Shown: positions 1 through 10,925 of the stretch, piece after piece
How the letters are laid out: each line of letters begins with the position of its first letter
Position numbering within the stretch: position 1 is the stretch's first letter
Source of the DNA: Calendula officinalis
Taxonomy: Eukaryota; Streptophyta; Magnoliopsida; Asterales; Asteraceae
Direction of reading: 5' to 3'
NCBI GenBank assembly: GCA_963853835.1
Contig: OY970821.1
Span: 52,034,646 to 52,098,645 of the forward strand
Length of the DNA stretch: 64,000 bases
Notes under the pieces: model-generated
What the model was told of the DNA's origin: nothing
The model's input: only the letters and a program-made list of their open reading frames with translations
The model's database searches: none
Translations under genes and position numbers: made by a program

Positions 1-494
1 TGCCAATATAAAAATTTAAAATACTTGATAAAATAATAAGATAATTATTTTTTGAGAGATCACTTTATAATTTATGATCCCAAAAAAGTCATAAACTAAT
101 AATTCATAGAAACTAAAAAAAAATATTACACTCTATTGAATTATTATTTAGTTTTATGTTTTCCTTTAAAGTTCAAGTCTATTTGGAGCTAATCTCTAAC
201 TTTTCTTACTAATTTACATTGAGTACTTGAATCTGAAGGTTTACTACAACATAATTCTAAGAGTCAGACTAATTTGTCTTTTTGTTTGGTATGTATACTA
301 TATAATTACTTAAAAACATTTTAAATTAATATTTATTAATTTATTGATAAATTAATTACTCTTTAAATTAATAAATTTTTCCATTCCTGACATTATTAAT
401 TTAAAGAGATTTTAGTGTATACGAAGACTTGTGAATCTGACTAGTTTCTAATATAGAAAGAAAACATCATACATTGACAACAAAAAAATTATAT
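1..494. other. AT-rich intergenic DNA
   Basis: No open reading frame, RNA gene or repeat boundary can be supported here. The stretch is AT-rich with homopolymer runs and ends at the TA dinucleotide that flanks the first Stowaway-like element. Confidence 0.6.
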
Positions 495-496
495 TA

Positions 497-1430
497 CTAT
501 CTCCGTATCAAAATAAGTGATACATTTGAAAAAAAACAGTTTTTTAGTTAAAAGATTAAAATGTAGTTTAAGATAGATTAAACTAAATAGTTAGTGGGGA
601 ATGAGTTCCATTTTTTTAAATAAAGTAATATTAATTAGGGGTGAGCATAAAAACCGAAAGACCGAACCGAAACCGAAAAACCCGAAAAAACCGCCCCGAA
701 AAAACCGCCCGAAAAAACCGCCCCGAAAAAACCGAACCATTTGAAAAACCGATGTCAACGGTTTTGATTATTGGAAAACCCGAATGTTTGGGGCGGTTTT
801 CGGGGGCATATGAAAAACCCGACCGAAAACCCCGCCCCGCCCCGCCATTATATATCTTTCAAAAATTTTAAAAGATTTGACATTTAATTATCTTTTGAAT
901 AAAATATATGATTGAATTTCTAGGTGATTTATTTATATATTTTCTAAGTTTCAAGTTATGTTAGTTGAATTTATCATTACATTATATTAAACTTACTAGT
1001 TGTTTTTTATTTATAGCGAAATGTGTTAAGCTTTGTGAGTTTGACGCATAATATTAATTTTTAAGGTAACAATTTGGTAAATTTAAAGGAAAACAAAAAA
1101 CCGAAAAAAACCCCGAAACCGAACCGAAAACCCGAAAAACCCGAAAAACCGAAACCGAACGGGGTATAATTCTTAAAACCTGAACTTTTGGGGCGGGGTT
1201 TGGTTTTAGTTAAAAACCGCCCCAAACCGCCCCATGCTCACCCCTAAATTATTAATGATGTTTAAAAGTAAAAGAATGATAAAAGGGTAACTTCACTTTA
1301 TTAAAGTAGAAAGTTAGTGGATAAAGAGTCTCACTTTTTTTTAATCAAATAAGGTAGTTTTAAAAGTGCATGACTTTTTTTTAATTCACCATTAAATAAA
1401 AGTGTATCACTTATTTTAATACGGAGGTAG
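497..1430. mobile_element. Stowaway/mariner-like MITE, split by a nested element
   Basis: Terminal inverted repeats are visible: CTATCTCCGTATC at the left end and its near-complement ending ATACGGAGGTAG at the right end, each flanked by TA. This is the usual Stowaway/mariner arrangement. The internal arms (AAAATAAGTGATACA and TGTATCACTTATTTT) continue the inverted symmetry. The middle is occupied by a second element at 637-1245. There is no coding capacity. A related copy lies at 1734-2038. Confidence 0.75.
637..1245. mobile_element. Non-autonomous TIR element with CCGAAAAACCG repeats
   Basis: The ends are AGGGGTGAGCAT and ATGCTCACCCCT, a perfect 12 bp inverted repeat. Inside both arms are degenerate CCGAAAAACCG and CCGCCCC runs. 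A shorter relative with the same ends sits at 4390-4705 in intron 3 of the WSS1-like gene. It lies inside the Stowaway-like element, so it inserted later. The open frame across 641-871 is a product of the repeat and not a gene. The superfamily is uncertain; hAT-like is possible. Confidence 0.7.
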
Positions 1431-1481
1431 TACCAAAATATATGTATATAAAATATCTCTTTTTTGTAAATCTTATTTTGA

Positions 1482-2265
1482 TTCACCCTGTAAGGAGCTC
1501 GAGCTCGACTCGTTTTGAGTCTTATATGTAAAGCTCGAGCTCGGCTCGTTTAGGTTTTTCGCAGCTTCGGGGCTCGGCTCGATTAGGCTCATTTAAGCTC
1601 CCATATACACAAAATATATAAAAATATATATTTAATTATAATATTTAATATATTATGTAAGCATTTCATTTTTATATTATGTTATATACATATATATGTA
1701 TAGTATACATATACACATAAGTATAAAGATGTACTACATCCGTATCAAAATAAGTGATATACTTTTCATTTAGGGGTGAAACAAAATAAGTGATACACTT
1801 CAAAAACTTACATTATTCGGTAAAAAAGTGGGACCTCTTCTCCACTAACTATCTACTTTATTTAATAAACTGAAATATCCTATTACCCTTACTTTTATTT
1901 TTAAACATCATTGATATAAACTTATTCAAAAGAAGTGAGATCCATTTTCCACTAACTATCCACTTAATCTAACATTTTATCTTTTACCTATAAAACCGTA
2001 TTTCTTGAAGTGTATCATTTATTTTCATACGGAGGTGCTATAATATATAATTATATTTTTGTAATAATTAATATATATTTGCTCGTTTAGGCTCCCGGGC
2101 CTAATCAATATTAGTTGATCAAGCTCGGGCTCGGACTCGTTTAATAAACGAGCTCTTATTTAAGCTCATACTCGGCTCATACTCGTTTAAGCTCGGCTCG
2201 TTTCAAACTTTTAACGAGCCGATCCCGAGTAGCTCACGAACGGCTCGACTCGTTTTCACCCTAGT
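1482..2265. repeat. GAGCTCG/GGCTCG-rich dispersed repeat with nested MITE
   Basis: Both ends hold many copies of GAGCTCG, GGCTCG and CTCGTTTA, and the centre (1734-2038) is a Stowaway-like insertion. The right end reads CTCGACTCGTTTTCACCC. Terminal structure is not clean enough to name a superfamily. Confidence 0.5.
1734..2038. mobile_element. Stowaway/mariner-like MITE, second copy
   Basis: The left end (CTACATCCGTATC) and right end (ATACGGAGGTG) match the element at 497-1430 and are flanked by TA. Length is about 305 bp with no coding capacity. It interrupts the GAGCTCG-type repeat. Confidence 0.7.
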
Positions 2266-2530
2266 TATCGAGGAAAAAATGTAATTTTAAAATAAATAAA
2301 ATAATGATAACAAAATAAAAAAATAAATAATTTTTTATGTGCACCATCTAGTGCCAAAAGTAGGACCGAAAGAAAATTGGAGGAGCGGGAGATGACAAAG
2401 GGACGTCTGGGATTCTCGGGTAGGGACGCGTCTAAATCCCGCCATATTAATCTGAATCGATTTTGGATTCGATAGAATATTTGCATTACTAGTTTTACTT
2501 TGAGATTTGGGATTTAGGGTTTTATAAAAC

Positions 2531-4919
2531 ATGAATAATGTTGGCGATCTTCACAAGGTTTGGGAAATTAGAACCTTAAAGAAGAAGGTTGGAGCAGATG
2601 AGGCTCGGAAATTCCTTGAGAAAATCGCAAAACAAGTTCAGCCCATCATGCGCAATCATAAATGGAGAGTGAAAGTGCTATCCGAAATGTGGTATGTAAA
2701 CCCTAATTTTGTTATTTCCAGATTGGATATCATTGTTAGCGATTAATTTTGTTATATACAGAATTTGAAACTTTAATGACTTATATGTTGAAGTAAAATG
2801 AAAATATGTATGTTTTTGCAGTCCAAAAAACCCACGTCTTTTGGGATTGAACGTTGGACATGGTCTTCATGTAAAACTGAGACTTCGAAGACCAAATACG
2901 GATTGGGATTTTTACCCTTTTGATGAAGTTCTTGATACAATGCTACATGAACTGTGTCATAACGCCATTGGTCCTCATAATGTTAGTTTTTACAAACTCT
3001 GGGATGATCTCAGGAAGGTATTTTATTTTCACTCTCTCTATGCTGCATGTTGTTTTACTTTACACTAATCTGCTAAATTGGTGTAGAAAAAATGATAAGA
3101 GTTAATTACAAAACTGGTTTTAGGCTTGTATCAAATTGCAACTTTGGTCCTAATCTTTTAAAAATGACAAGATAGTCTTTATTTATGAAACTTTTGTTAC
3201 GTCTGGGCATTTAGGCCAAACGGTGTTAACTTTTTCTGTTAACCATTCATACATAAGTTACAAGCATTTATTGCTGTCCAATTAAAGTGATAAAATGACT
3301 ATTTTACCCTCATGTGCATTGCACATGGGGGACTTCATAGAAAAAGTTAACACCGTTTGGCTTAAAGCACCAAACGTGACAAAAGTTTCAAAAATAAGGA
3401 CTAAGGTTGCAATTTGATACAAACCTAAAGGACCATTTCTGTAATTAACTCAAAATGATATTATAGTTGTGGTTTGTTAGGAATGTGAGGAGCTGATGAG
3501 TAAAGGAATATCCGGGTCGGGTGACGGGTTTGACCTTCCAGGTAGACGTTTGGGCGGTCAACGTCCTCTTTCATCAATCCGCCAAACTGCACGTGTGGCG
3601 GCAGAAAAGAGAGCTGGTCAACCGTCACTAACAGGACCTAAACGCCTAGGTGGCGATAAGTCAATAATGGCTGCTCTAACACCTGGTCAAGCAGCTGCAA
3701 TGGCTGCAGAAAGAAGATTGCAAGATGACTTATGGTGTGGTCTCGAGGAATTAATTGAACAAGAAGAAGAAAGCGTCCCGCAACCTGTTTCCAAACGAAA
3801 TCGTTGTTCAGAATCAAATTTTATTGACTTGACGGAAGTATCTAATTCTTCAACTTTAAAAAAAAAGAAAAGCCAAACGATTGATTTAACACGTGATGCA
3901 TCTACTTCTTGTAGTGATAAAAAACCAACTGAATCCTTTGAGTGGGAGTGCTTGACATGCACATTCGTGAATCCGGTGAGTCGTAGGGCTGTCAAATCGT
4001 GCTGTCGTTTCATGTTTTTGGGTAACATGGAACGACATGAATTCGTTTTTTTAAACACTAAAACGGCACGACACGTAGTCATGTTTTGTTTTGCTAACAC
4101 GAATACAACCCAATTAAAAAATGATTAACACGAGATAAATAACAAAAACATCAAATTTCTTAATTAGTATATGCTTAAAACACGACAAAAAAATAACATA
4201 AATTACTACTAAATGTTCCCAAAATCATAACTATCGTGTCAATTTCGTGTTAATCTCTGAACACGACACGACTTTGTGTTTGTTTTACACGACACAAATT
4301 CAAATTTCGTGGATTTTTGTCGTGTCGTGTCAGCCTGTCAGGTTTTGAAGCCATGGTGATTGGTTATTATTTTCTGATTACGATGATTTAGGGGTGAGCA
4401 TTTGGACCGAAAAAACCGAACCGAACCGAAAAATGACCGAAACGGAAACGAAACCGAGTTATCGATTCGGTTTTGAAAATTTATAGTTTTCGGTTTCAAT
4501 TCTATTGATTTCGGTTCGGTTTGGTTCGGTCTTCGGAAAATGATGTACATTTATCCTAAAAAACCGAACCGGACCAACCGATAACATGTTATCAGTTCGG
4601 TTTCGGTTTTGAAAATCAGTTGTTTTCGGTTTTGAAAATCTGTTGTTTACGGTTTCGCTTGTATCGGTTTCGGTATAGTTTGGTTTTTGGACTGAGCTCA
4701 CCCCTACTATGATTTGATTTGATTTGATTTGATTTGATTTGATTTGATTTGATCTGATCTGATCTGATCTGATTATGGCAGGCATTGGCTCCAATATGTG
4801 AGCTGTGTGGAACCCTGAAAGCAAAAAGTGTGGAGGACAGGTACAAGGCCTGGTCATGCAAGTTTTGTACATTGGAAAACAGTGTGAAGGTGGAAAAATG
4901 TGTAGCATGTGATCAGTAG
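2531..4919 (+). CDS. WSS1A: WSS1/SPRTN-type DNA-dependent metalloprotease (WLM domain), four exons
   Basis: I read four exons, 2531-2691, 2822-3017, 3481-3975 and 4782-4919, each with GT/AG borders, giving 329 residues. The WLM protease domain carries the zinc motif HELCHNAIGPH at residues 96-106 (ligands His96, His100, His106; catalytic Glu97). A CDC48/p97-binding SHP-type motif (FDLPGRRLGG) lies at 136-145. Two SUMO-interacting motifs, FIDLTEV and TIDLTRD, lie near 233 and 252. Two RanBP2-type zinc fingers follow (Cys276/279/290/293 and Cys310/313/324/327). Family knowledge: these nuclear proteases degrade DNA-protein crosslinks with CDC48 and SUMO. Oddity: TAG at 4917-4919 directly follows the second finger, and the same frame stays open for 17 more codons to TAA at 4971, suggesting a lost C-terminal tail. 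Introns 2 and 3 contain MITEs. The gene symbol follows the Arabidopsis homologue. Confidence 0.88.
3098..3451. mobile_element. Mutator-like MITE in intron 2 of the WSS1-like gene
   Basis: Long terminal inverted repeats start GAGTTAATTACA and end TGTAATTAACTC; the symmetry extends over more than 100 bp on each side (for example TATCAAATTGCAACTT against AGGTTGCAATTTGATA). The 9 bp sequence AAAATGATA flanks both sides (3089-3097 and 3452-3460), the size expected of a Mutator-like target duplication. There is no coding capacity. Confidence 0.8.
3984..4340. repeat. CACGACA-rich MITE-like repeat in intron 3
   Basis: Short CACGACA/TGTCGTG motifs recur at both ends, with GGGCTGTCAAATCGTG on the left and CGTGTCAGCCTGTCAG on the right. 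A foldback MITE is likely, but I cannot define a target duplication. It starts just after the exon 3 donor site. Confidence 0.4.
4390..4705. mobile_element. Non-autonomous TIR element in intron 3
   Basis: The ends AGGGGTGAGCA and TGAGCTCACCCCT resemble those of the element at 637-1245, and the interior has the same CCGAACCGAA and TTCGGTTTTGAAAAT runs. It is roughly half the length of the other copy. Confidence 0.65.
4706..4778 (+). repeat. TGATT/TGATC pentanucleotide microsatellite at a splice acceptor
   Basis: About eight TGATT units followed by about four TGATC units run up to the intron 3 acceptor (AG at 4780-4781). They occupy the place where the branch point and pyrimidine tract would be expected. 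Confidence 0.85.
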
Positions 4920-4973
4920 AGATATTCTTATGGGCAGCCTGTAGCAACCCCTTCACCAAATGTTGGTACTTAA

Positions 4974-6087
4974 TTAGCATGCATTTTTGGGTGTTATAAC
5001 ATATTTGAATGTTGAACTTACTTTTGTACATCCATTAATTTAATAGTTTGTTTTCCTTTATTCATTCTTTTACTTAGCTTGCTCTACTGTTTATATATTA
5101 GATAAAAACCTAAACAAAAGGCTTGGTTTAGCATTAATTAGCACTAGTAGTAGAATTAAGATTCCGATTATATAGGCACATGCATCGTTTGTGCTAATCA
5201 CCAACTTTAATTCATTTTTTAAGAACCATATTCATCAAAACTGTCACCTACGGTTTTCATCTTTTTATAATTGAGATAATTTTGATTTTGAATAAAAAAG
5301 TGTTTCGTTTTCTTCAAGGAATGTGATTCAAATCTTTAAGTTTCATATTCACACAAAAATATATGTTTCTGGTATTTATTAATAAATTACGATATGAAAA
5401 TCAACAGTTTATTGTTTTATTAAATGGCATGAAGCAATGAACTTGAAAATAAATATGATGAAAGAAATACAAGCTTCTTAATCCACCATGTGACACTTTT
5501 TATTTAAGTCTTTTTGGAAGTAAGATCTTACTTTAAAAGCACACATATACGCGCCTAGCTCAGAAAAGATAAAAGTCCGAAATCATTGTGTTCTCAAGGA
5601 CGAAGGCCAAGTCAAAGATAGAGACCGTGTCCCTTTGGCGAACAATTGATAGGAGAAGGCTATTCAACTGCTCAATAAGACTATATGAGCTTTGCTTAAG
5701 TTGTTAATAAAAACTAAAAAGAACAACACCAAAATCTCATCTTTTGAGCACACTAAAAAATAATTAAAAATGAAAGAAAAAGAAGTTCTCTTTAAAAGAG
5801 TTTAAAATAAATTTAACTCAAGTTGATTCTTGTAGATCCTTTATTATCACGAGCAATCATTTTTCTTGCAAATGGATATCAACGGGGAAGCGAATTGTTC
5901 AAACGCCTTGTAGGGTTTTCCAACGGCAACAATATTTATGGGTTCTGATTTGTACTCCTAATCGATTTCTAAATACTAATATGACACTTGAACTCTGATC
6001 ATAAGAATGAGGGGCAACACTGCTAGGTCAAAAACCCTTTGATAATTTGTACAAAGTAATTTCATATCAAATGATAGAGTTGTATTC
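4974..6087. other. Intergenic, probably including the WSS1-like 3' UTR
   Basis: AT-rich sequence with no supportable gene or structured repeat. The first few hundred bases probably include the 3' UTR of the upstream gene. Confidence 0.5.
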
Positions 6088-7434
6088 TAGGAAGTCCAAA
6101 GGATTTGTCTAGTCCCAAGAGACAAATCCTAGCCATTGGATCATGATGGCCAAGATCAAATCACCCACCTACAGCCACCGCCGGCCGCCGCCTCCGGCCA
6201 CCTCCGCCCGCCGCCCGCCGCCAGCCGCCGCCAATCGCCGCCGTCCGCCGCGGTCCGCCGCAGGTGGCCGGCGGTGGTGGTGGTGGCTGACAGTGAAGGT
6301 GCTGGTGGTAATGGGGGTGGTGGTGGTATTGATGTATCGAAGCACATGTGCTTCACTAAAACACAACATATTACTTCGAAGCACATGTGCTTCAGGTCAC
6401 GAAACACATGTGCTTCAAGTTACTAAAAACATAAACACACAAGGGAGCATACGAAGCACATGTGCTTGACGTTATGAAACACATGTGCTTCACTACACAT
6501 AAAAAAAATCAAAACAAGTGACGAACATATCATTATGAAGCACATGTGCTTCATAAAGCCAAGCATATGTGTTTTTGTTCCTGAACACATGTAACTTACA
6601 AGCAAGTCATTTGTGTTTGAATCACGAAGCACATGTGCTTGACGTTATGAAACACATGTGCTTCACTACACAGAAAAAAATCAAAACAAGTGACGAACAT
6701 ATCATTATGAAGCACATGTGCTTCATAAAGCCAAGCATATGTGTTTTTGTTCCTGAACACATGTAACTTACAAGCAAGTCATTTGTGTTTGAATCACGAA
6801 GCACATGTGCTTGACGTTATGAAACACACGTGCTTCACTACACAGAAAAAAAAATCAAAACAAGTGACGAACATATCATTATGAAGCACATGTGCTTCAT
6901 AAAGCCAAGCATATGTGTTTTTGCACCTGAACACATGTAACTTACAAGCAAGTCATTTGTGTTTGAATCACGAAGCACATGTGCTTGACGTTATGAAACA
7001 CATGTGCTTCACTACACAAGAAAAAAAATCAAAACAAGTGACAAATATATCATTATGAAGCACATGTGCAGCCAAGCACATGTGCTTCATAAAGCCAAGC
7101 ACATATGTTTTTGTTCCTGAACACATGTAACTTAGAAGTAATTCATTTGTCTTTAAATCACGAAGCACATGTGTTTCCAGTCACGACCACCACCACCGCT
7201 GACCACCGCCGGCGGCCACCTCTGGCCGCCGTCGACCGCCGCCCCTCGCCGCCGTCCGCCGCCGTTTGCCGCCGGTCGCCGCCGCCGACCGCTGCCGTCT
7301 CCGGTCGCCGGAGAAGCACATGTGTTTGTAGTGGTGGTGGTGGTTTTGAATTTTGATCTTCACCATTGATTTTTCTTGATCCAAGGGCTCATAAATGTCC
7401 CTTGAGACTAGATAAAATTAATGGACTACCTTGA
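6088..7434. mobile_element. Long-inverted-repeat element with CACATGTG-palindrome tandem core
   Basis: The two ends are imperfect inverted repeats: AGTCCAAAGGATTTGTCTAG near 6093, and the reverse complement of 7375-7428 reads AGTCCATTAATTTTATCTAG. Both then continue through a matching TTGGATCA block. Inside each end is a GC-rich tract of CCGCCGCC/GGTGGTGG, roughly 6170-6335 and 7185-7345. Between them is a tandem array at 6451-7159. No protein is encoded; frames in the GC-rich tracts are low-complexity artefacts. A non-autonomous Mutator-like or foldback element is the best guess, and no target duplication was found. Confidence 0.6.
6451..7159. repeat. Four ~173 bp tandem units, each with several CACATGTG palindromes
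   Basis: Units begin with ACGAAGCACATGTGCTTGAC at 6451, 6624, 6796 and 6970, so periods are 173, 172, 174 and about 190 bp. The last unit has an extra partial palindrome near 7066-7089. Each unit has three or four forms of GAAGCACATGTGCTTC, a perfect 16 bp palindrome around an E-box-like core. Further copies outside the array bring the total to about 18. Confidence 0.9.
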
Positions 7435-7752
7435 ACATTTCACTCAAATGATAATCATGTAATTTCTTTCTTTTTGATCGAAGAGTGTGAAATTCAAAGT
7501 GTGGTAAAAAAAAGGATAACATAATTGTCATTTGACATGAATTTTGTCTATATAAATAAAAAAGAAAATTATAATGATAACCCTAATAGATGTCAATAAG
7601 AAGTCAAGACACATTAAAAACTTGTACAATAATCAATATCCGCCCCAGCATTTTAAAAATCAACTACCATCCATAAAAAACGTTTTATGCATACAACTAC
7701 CTTTTAATGACACTTCCAAGGACTGTCATTAACAATACTCATATAAAAATTA
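7435..7752. other. Intergenic spacer
   Basis: AT-rich DNA between the palindrome element and the Helitron. No gene or repeat can be supported. Confidence 0.5.
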
Positions 7753-8174
7753 CTAGCAGGGTACCCGCGCAATGCGGCGACAGATACCCTGTGACCATAT
7801 TTGTAGGTGATCAAATGGTAGGTGATGGTGGGAAAAAAGGCTTGTAGGTCAACCCGACCCATTTCGTCACGCAATAAAAACAACCCGGCCAATTTCATAA
7901 TTTCATCGTGCAATAAAAACAACTCGATTTGTTCCAACCATTATGCCACTTTTAGTAGCATTAAATTTTTTTCCACTAATTTATTCACATGTTCTTAGCA
8001 AAAACCAGATTGATTCTAGAATTATGTTCATTTTTTTGAAACAAAAATAAAATTTTACAAAATTCTAAATATCTCTTGTAAAAGGTGAAACATAAACAAA
8101 AAAGAACCAACAATCGTCTAATTAACAACATAATTTAAATAAAGTGAAACAAAATCTTGATAGTTGTTGCAAAA

Positions 8175-8410
8175 TTAAGTGGTTTCCTTCTTAAGCTTGA
8201 ATAGCTCTTGCCTAACAACTCCACGTTTCTTAATCTTTGCCAACATAATCTTGAACCTATCAAAATCATTAAGAGATGCTCTTTTCTTCTGAACAATGAG
8301 TTTTCTTCCCCCGTGAGCTGCTTTCCCATTTGTTGTTAACATCTAGTCGCTTCCAAAGCAGCAATGTGAGTTTTCTTGTTTAGAACCCTTTAAATGTCAT
8401 TTTGTCCCCC
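8175..8410 (-). pseudogene. RPL14: 60S ribosomal protein L14 fragment captured by the Helitron
   Basis: Read on the minus strand, the sequence gives the C-terminal part of eukaryotic L14e: NDFDRFKIMLAKIKKRGVV, then a lysine-rich tail and TAA at 8175-8177. Upstream, a piece matching RVPKKK...ALEA and then DVNNKWESSS is in another frame because of an extra base in the GGGGG run near 8312. A TAA stands where an Asn codon is expected in the D-I-N-R-V segment near 8390. Only the C-terminal half is present, and I did not find the N-terminal exon in the rest of the Helitron. It lies entirely inside the Helitron, so gene capture is the natural explanation. Confidence 0.8.
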
Positions 8411-8599
8411 TCACCATATTAGGATTCAGGAGAAACAACAAGAGACATGTTTGGGTCGATGACATCATATGAAGTAATTAATAAATCACCAAATTACTTA
8501 GGCAGAGGATTAGCAGTAACTTGGTATGTTTCATCTCTACCATATTTTCCATCAAATTAAGAATTACAAAAAAAAAAAAGAACCAAATAACACATCATT

Positions 8600-8790
8600 T
8601 AGCATCCAGTATATTAAATCCACTATAACCATCTAATACCAAAATATGTACTTTACAGCATGACAACATATAACATACTGAAAGCAGTAGTATTGCAAAA
8701 CTTATAGTTTCACATCGTGCGTACATTGCTTCAAACTCAACAACTTTTGATGCTAATTCGAACTGCATACTCTCTGCCTGCATCATCGAC
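8600..8790 (-). other. Exon-like fragment inside the Helitron, unidentified
   Basis: On the minus strand a short open stretch encodes a Met-, Glu- and Ala-rich segment (ESMQFELASKVVEFEAMYAR). It has codon-like character but no family I recognise. It may be another captured exon. Confidence 0.25.
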
Positions 8791-10225
8791 TCGAAGATCC
8801 AAAAAACACCACCAACCTCAAATTAAACCCACAAAAAAGTTAATCATGACAGAACAAATCACAATGTCAAAAGGGAAAAAAAAGATTTATGTTGACTAAT
8901 CAAGAAAGCTATATTCATAGAAAACTCTGTCCAATATATCTAACAATAAGATAAACAAAAATGAGGTAAACAAATAAACCTTTTTCGGTTCTTTAGATGC
9001 AGCAATTTCATGTAGGCCTCATCATCTGTATGTATCATATAAAACGAAGGATTAATATTAATTCAATCACGTATATAATGGCATGAATCATTAAAAAACA
9101 AAAAAGTATAACAGCCATATGTACCTCGGCAACATTGGATGATGGAGCTTGGGCAGAACTTTGTTGATCTGAACATCACCAGGCAAACGATTTTGATAAT
9201 AGTGCCTTGAATTATTCTACACGATGCATAAATAAATGGACAAAGCAATGAGCACTCACCTCCATCCCAAGGAGTGTCAACTGGATTGTAATGAAAATAA
9301 AATTAGTCGGTTAATAAACACCTGTTTTCAAGAAAAAAAAATCATCTTTTATTGATACTTAACAATTAGTAAAACACAGTTCACTTACCCAAATATTACA
9401 ACATTCCAGAGCATAAAGCACCATTCCATAATCAAAGTTTAATAATCACTTTTTGCCAAACAATCTAAGTTCTTAACAACATTATATCTAAAATTGAGAT
9501 ATTGGATCAGATTTTGACAAACAATCAAAGTTTAATAATCATATCTGAAGCGAGTTAGAACCAAGTTACGAAAATATACACAAAATAACAAGTTACGAAT
9601 GTTCAAAACTAACCCACTTGAATGTAAACCCTAGATCTGTAAAACCAGCTCAACTGTACAAAATTTGAAGCGATTTAGAACCCAATTACATCTAAATATA
9701 TGAGCGAGATTATGGTAGAGTATGAAGATTAAAAAAACTATGCTGAAACGGATAGAGAATGAGGAATTTACCCGAGAGGTTCATGAGATTGAAGATGGGG
9801 GAGATAGATATGCCGACTGAAATACTAAGACAGATAAAACTTAGATTGCTTGATTTCAAATCTTGGTTATGAATACCAAAGTACTCGTTTCATTTCCCAA
9901 TTTGAAAAGCCGTTCATTGTCTAAGAAACTCAGCACCAGAGATACGATGTATTGGACCGTGAGGGCGGTGGTTTTTTGACAAAGTCTTTATTGGCCCATG
10001 GAGCCGGGTGTTATTCATAAGACTTGGAGTCTCAAACAATGCGTGTTTAATTTGTTAGTTCAGTTGGTTGTGTTGTCTGCTTATAAGTAGGAGGACTAGG
10101 GTTCGAATCCGTCAGGTTTCAATTTTTTTATAAACACGTGTTTTTCCAAAAATAGCAAGAAATTGGCTGAATTTTTATGTTGCTATTTAAGGAAAGATCA
10201 TAAGTGCTTTATAATATAGTAGAGA

Positions 10226-10925
10226 TTTTGTACAAATCAACCCAGCATTTTGATAAGCTCATTACTATATTCGTATTGGGCTGAGCAGGGCTACCGCCCA
10301 GTGCCCACAAAACATAAGTGCCCATTTCGAATAATATTAGCCAGATTCAAAATTATAGTCCACTTGTTCTCGAATCTTGACATAAGCCCAAATGCGCATT
10401 AACTGGAGGCAACACCGAAGAGAAAACAACTAGAACTCGAACTGGAAACGGAATTGACGAGAGAAAAGGCCGTTCTCTCGCCACTCGCTCTCTGCTTGGT
10501 TGTGTACACAAACTCATTCACAGATCTTATTTGATTTCTGATGTAACGGTTTGTAGTGACTCCAGTAATCTCGTTTAATTTCGAAATATGTAGATTTCAT
10601 ATTTTTTAAATTGATTTCACTTTGGTTAGTATTTGCAAAATTTGCATAATAAGAGAATATGGATTTGCATAACCTAATTTGATTTCAATGCAATTGCAAG
10701 TCTGCAAGTAGTGTTTTGTTGCTTTTGTACGAATTAATTAAAAAAAAATATATCTGTAGAATAAAACCTGGCAGCATAGATAAATTTGGAAGTTATAACC
10801 TAGATTTGTTACATGCTTGATTTTGTTCCCGATGGTTTTCCAAAACCAGAATTATCTTATAAGAATCTAATGATAATTAAATTCACAGCTTTGTGAGTCT
10901 GAGCTTGACTATTGCTATGCACAGA
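10226..10925. other. Intergenic, unannotated
   Basis: No gene can be supported. Around 10,440-10,510 the sequence is rich in CTCTCGC and resembles a 5' leader, but no start codon with a convincing frame follows. Confidence 0.4.

Larger units (their letters stand above)
7753..10225 (-). mobile_element. Non-autonomous Helitron, complete termini
   Basis: On the minus strand the 5' end reads TCTCTACTATATTAT starting at 10225. The 3' end reads GCGCGGGTACCCTGCTAG, ending at 7753, with an imperfect GC-rich hairpin just before CTAG. The flanking bases are A and T, the canonical A/T Helitron insertion site. The 2,473 bp interior has no Rep/helicase gene but carries a broken RPL14 piece and other unidentified exon-like fragments. 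A tRNA-like A/B-box sequence lies near 10,056-10,110. Confidence 0.85.

Noticed and set aside
641..871. 76-codon frame in the CCGAAAAACCG tract
   Set aside because: It is a translation of a low-complexity transposon repeat; no domain and no conservation expected.
6136..7384. Several overlapping Pro/Arg-rich frames and possible CRISPR-like repeats
   Set aside because: The frames come from GCC/GGT runs and palindromic tandem units. The repeats are contiguous ~173 bp units without unique spacers, and the DNA is plant nuclear, so CRISPR is excluded.
10049..10115. Possible tRNA gene
   Set aside because: A- and B-box-like words are present, but I cannot fold a full cloverleaf with acceptor and anticodon stems, and it lies inside a Helitron.
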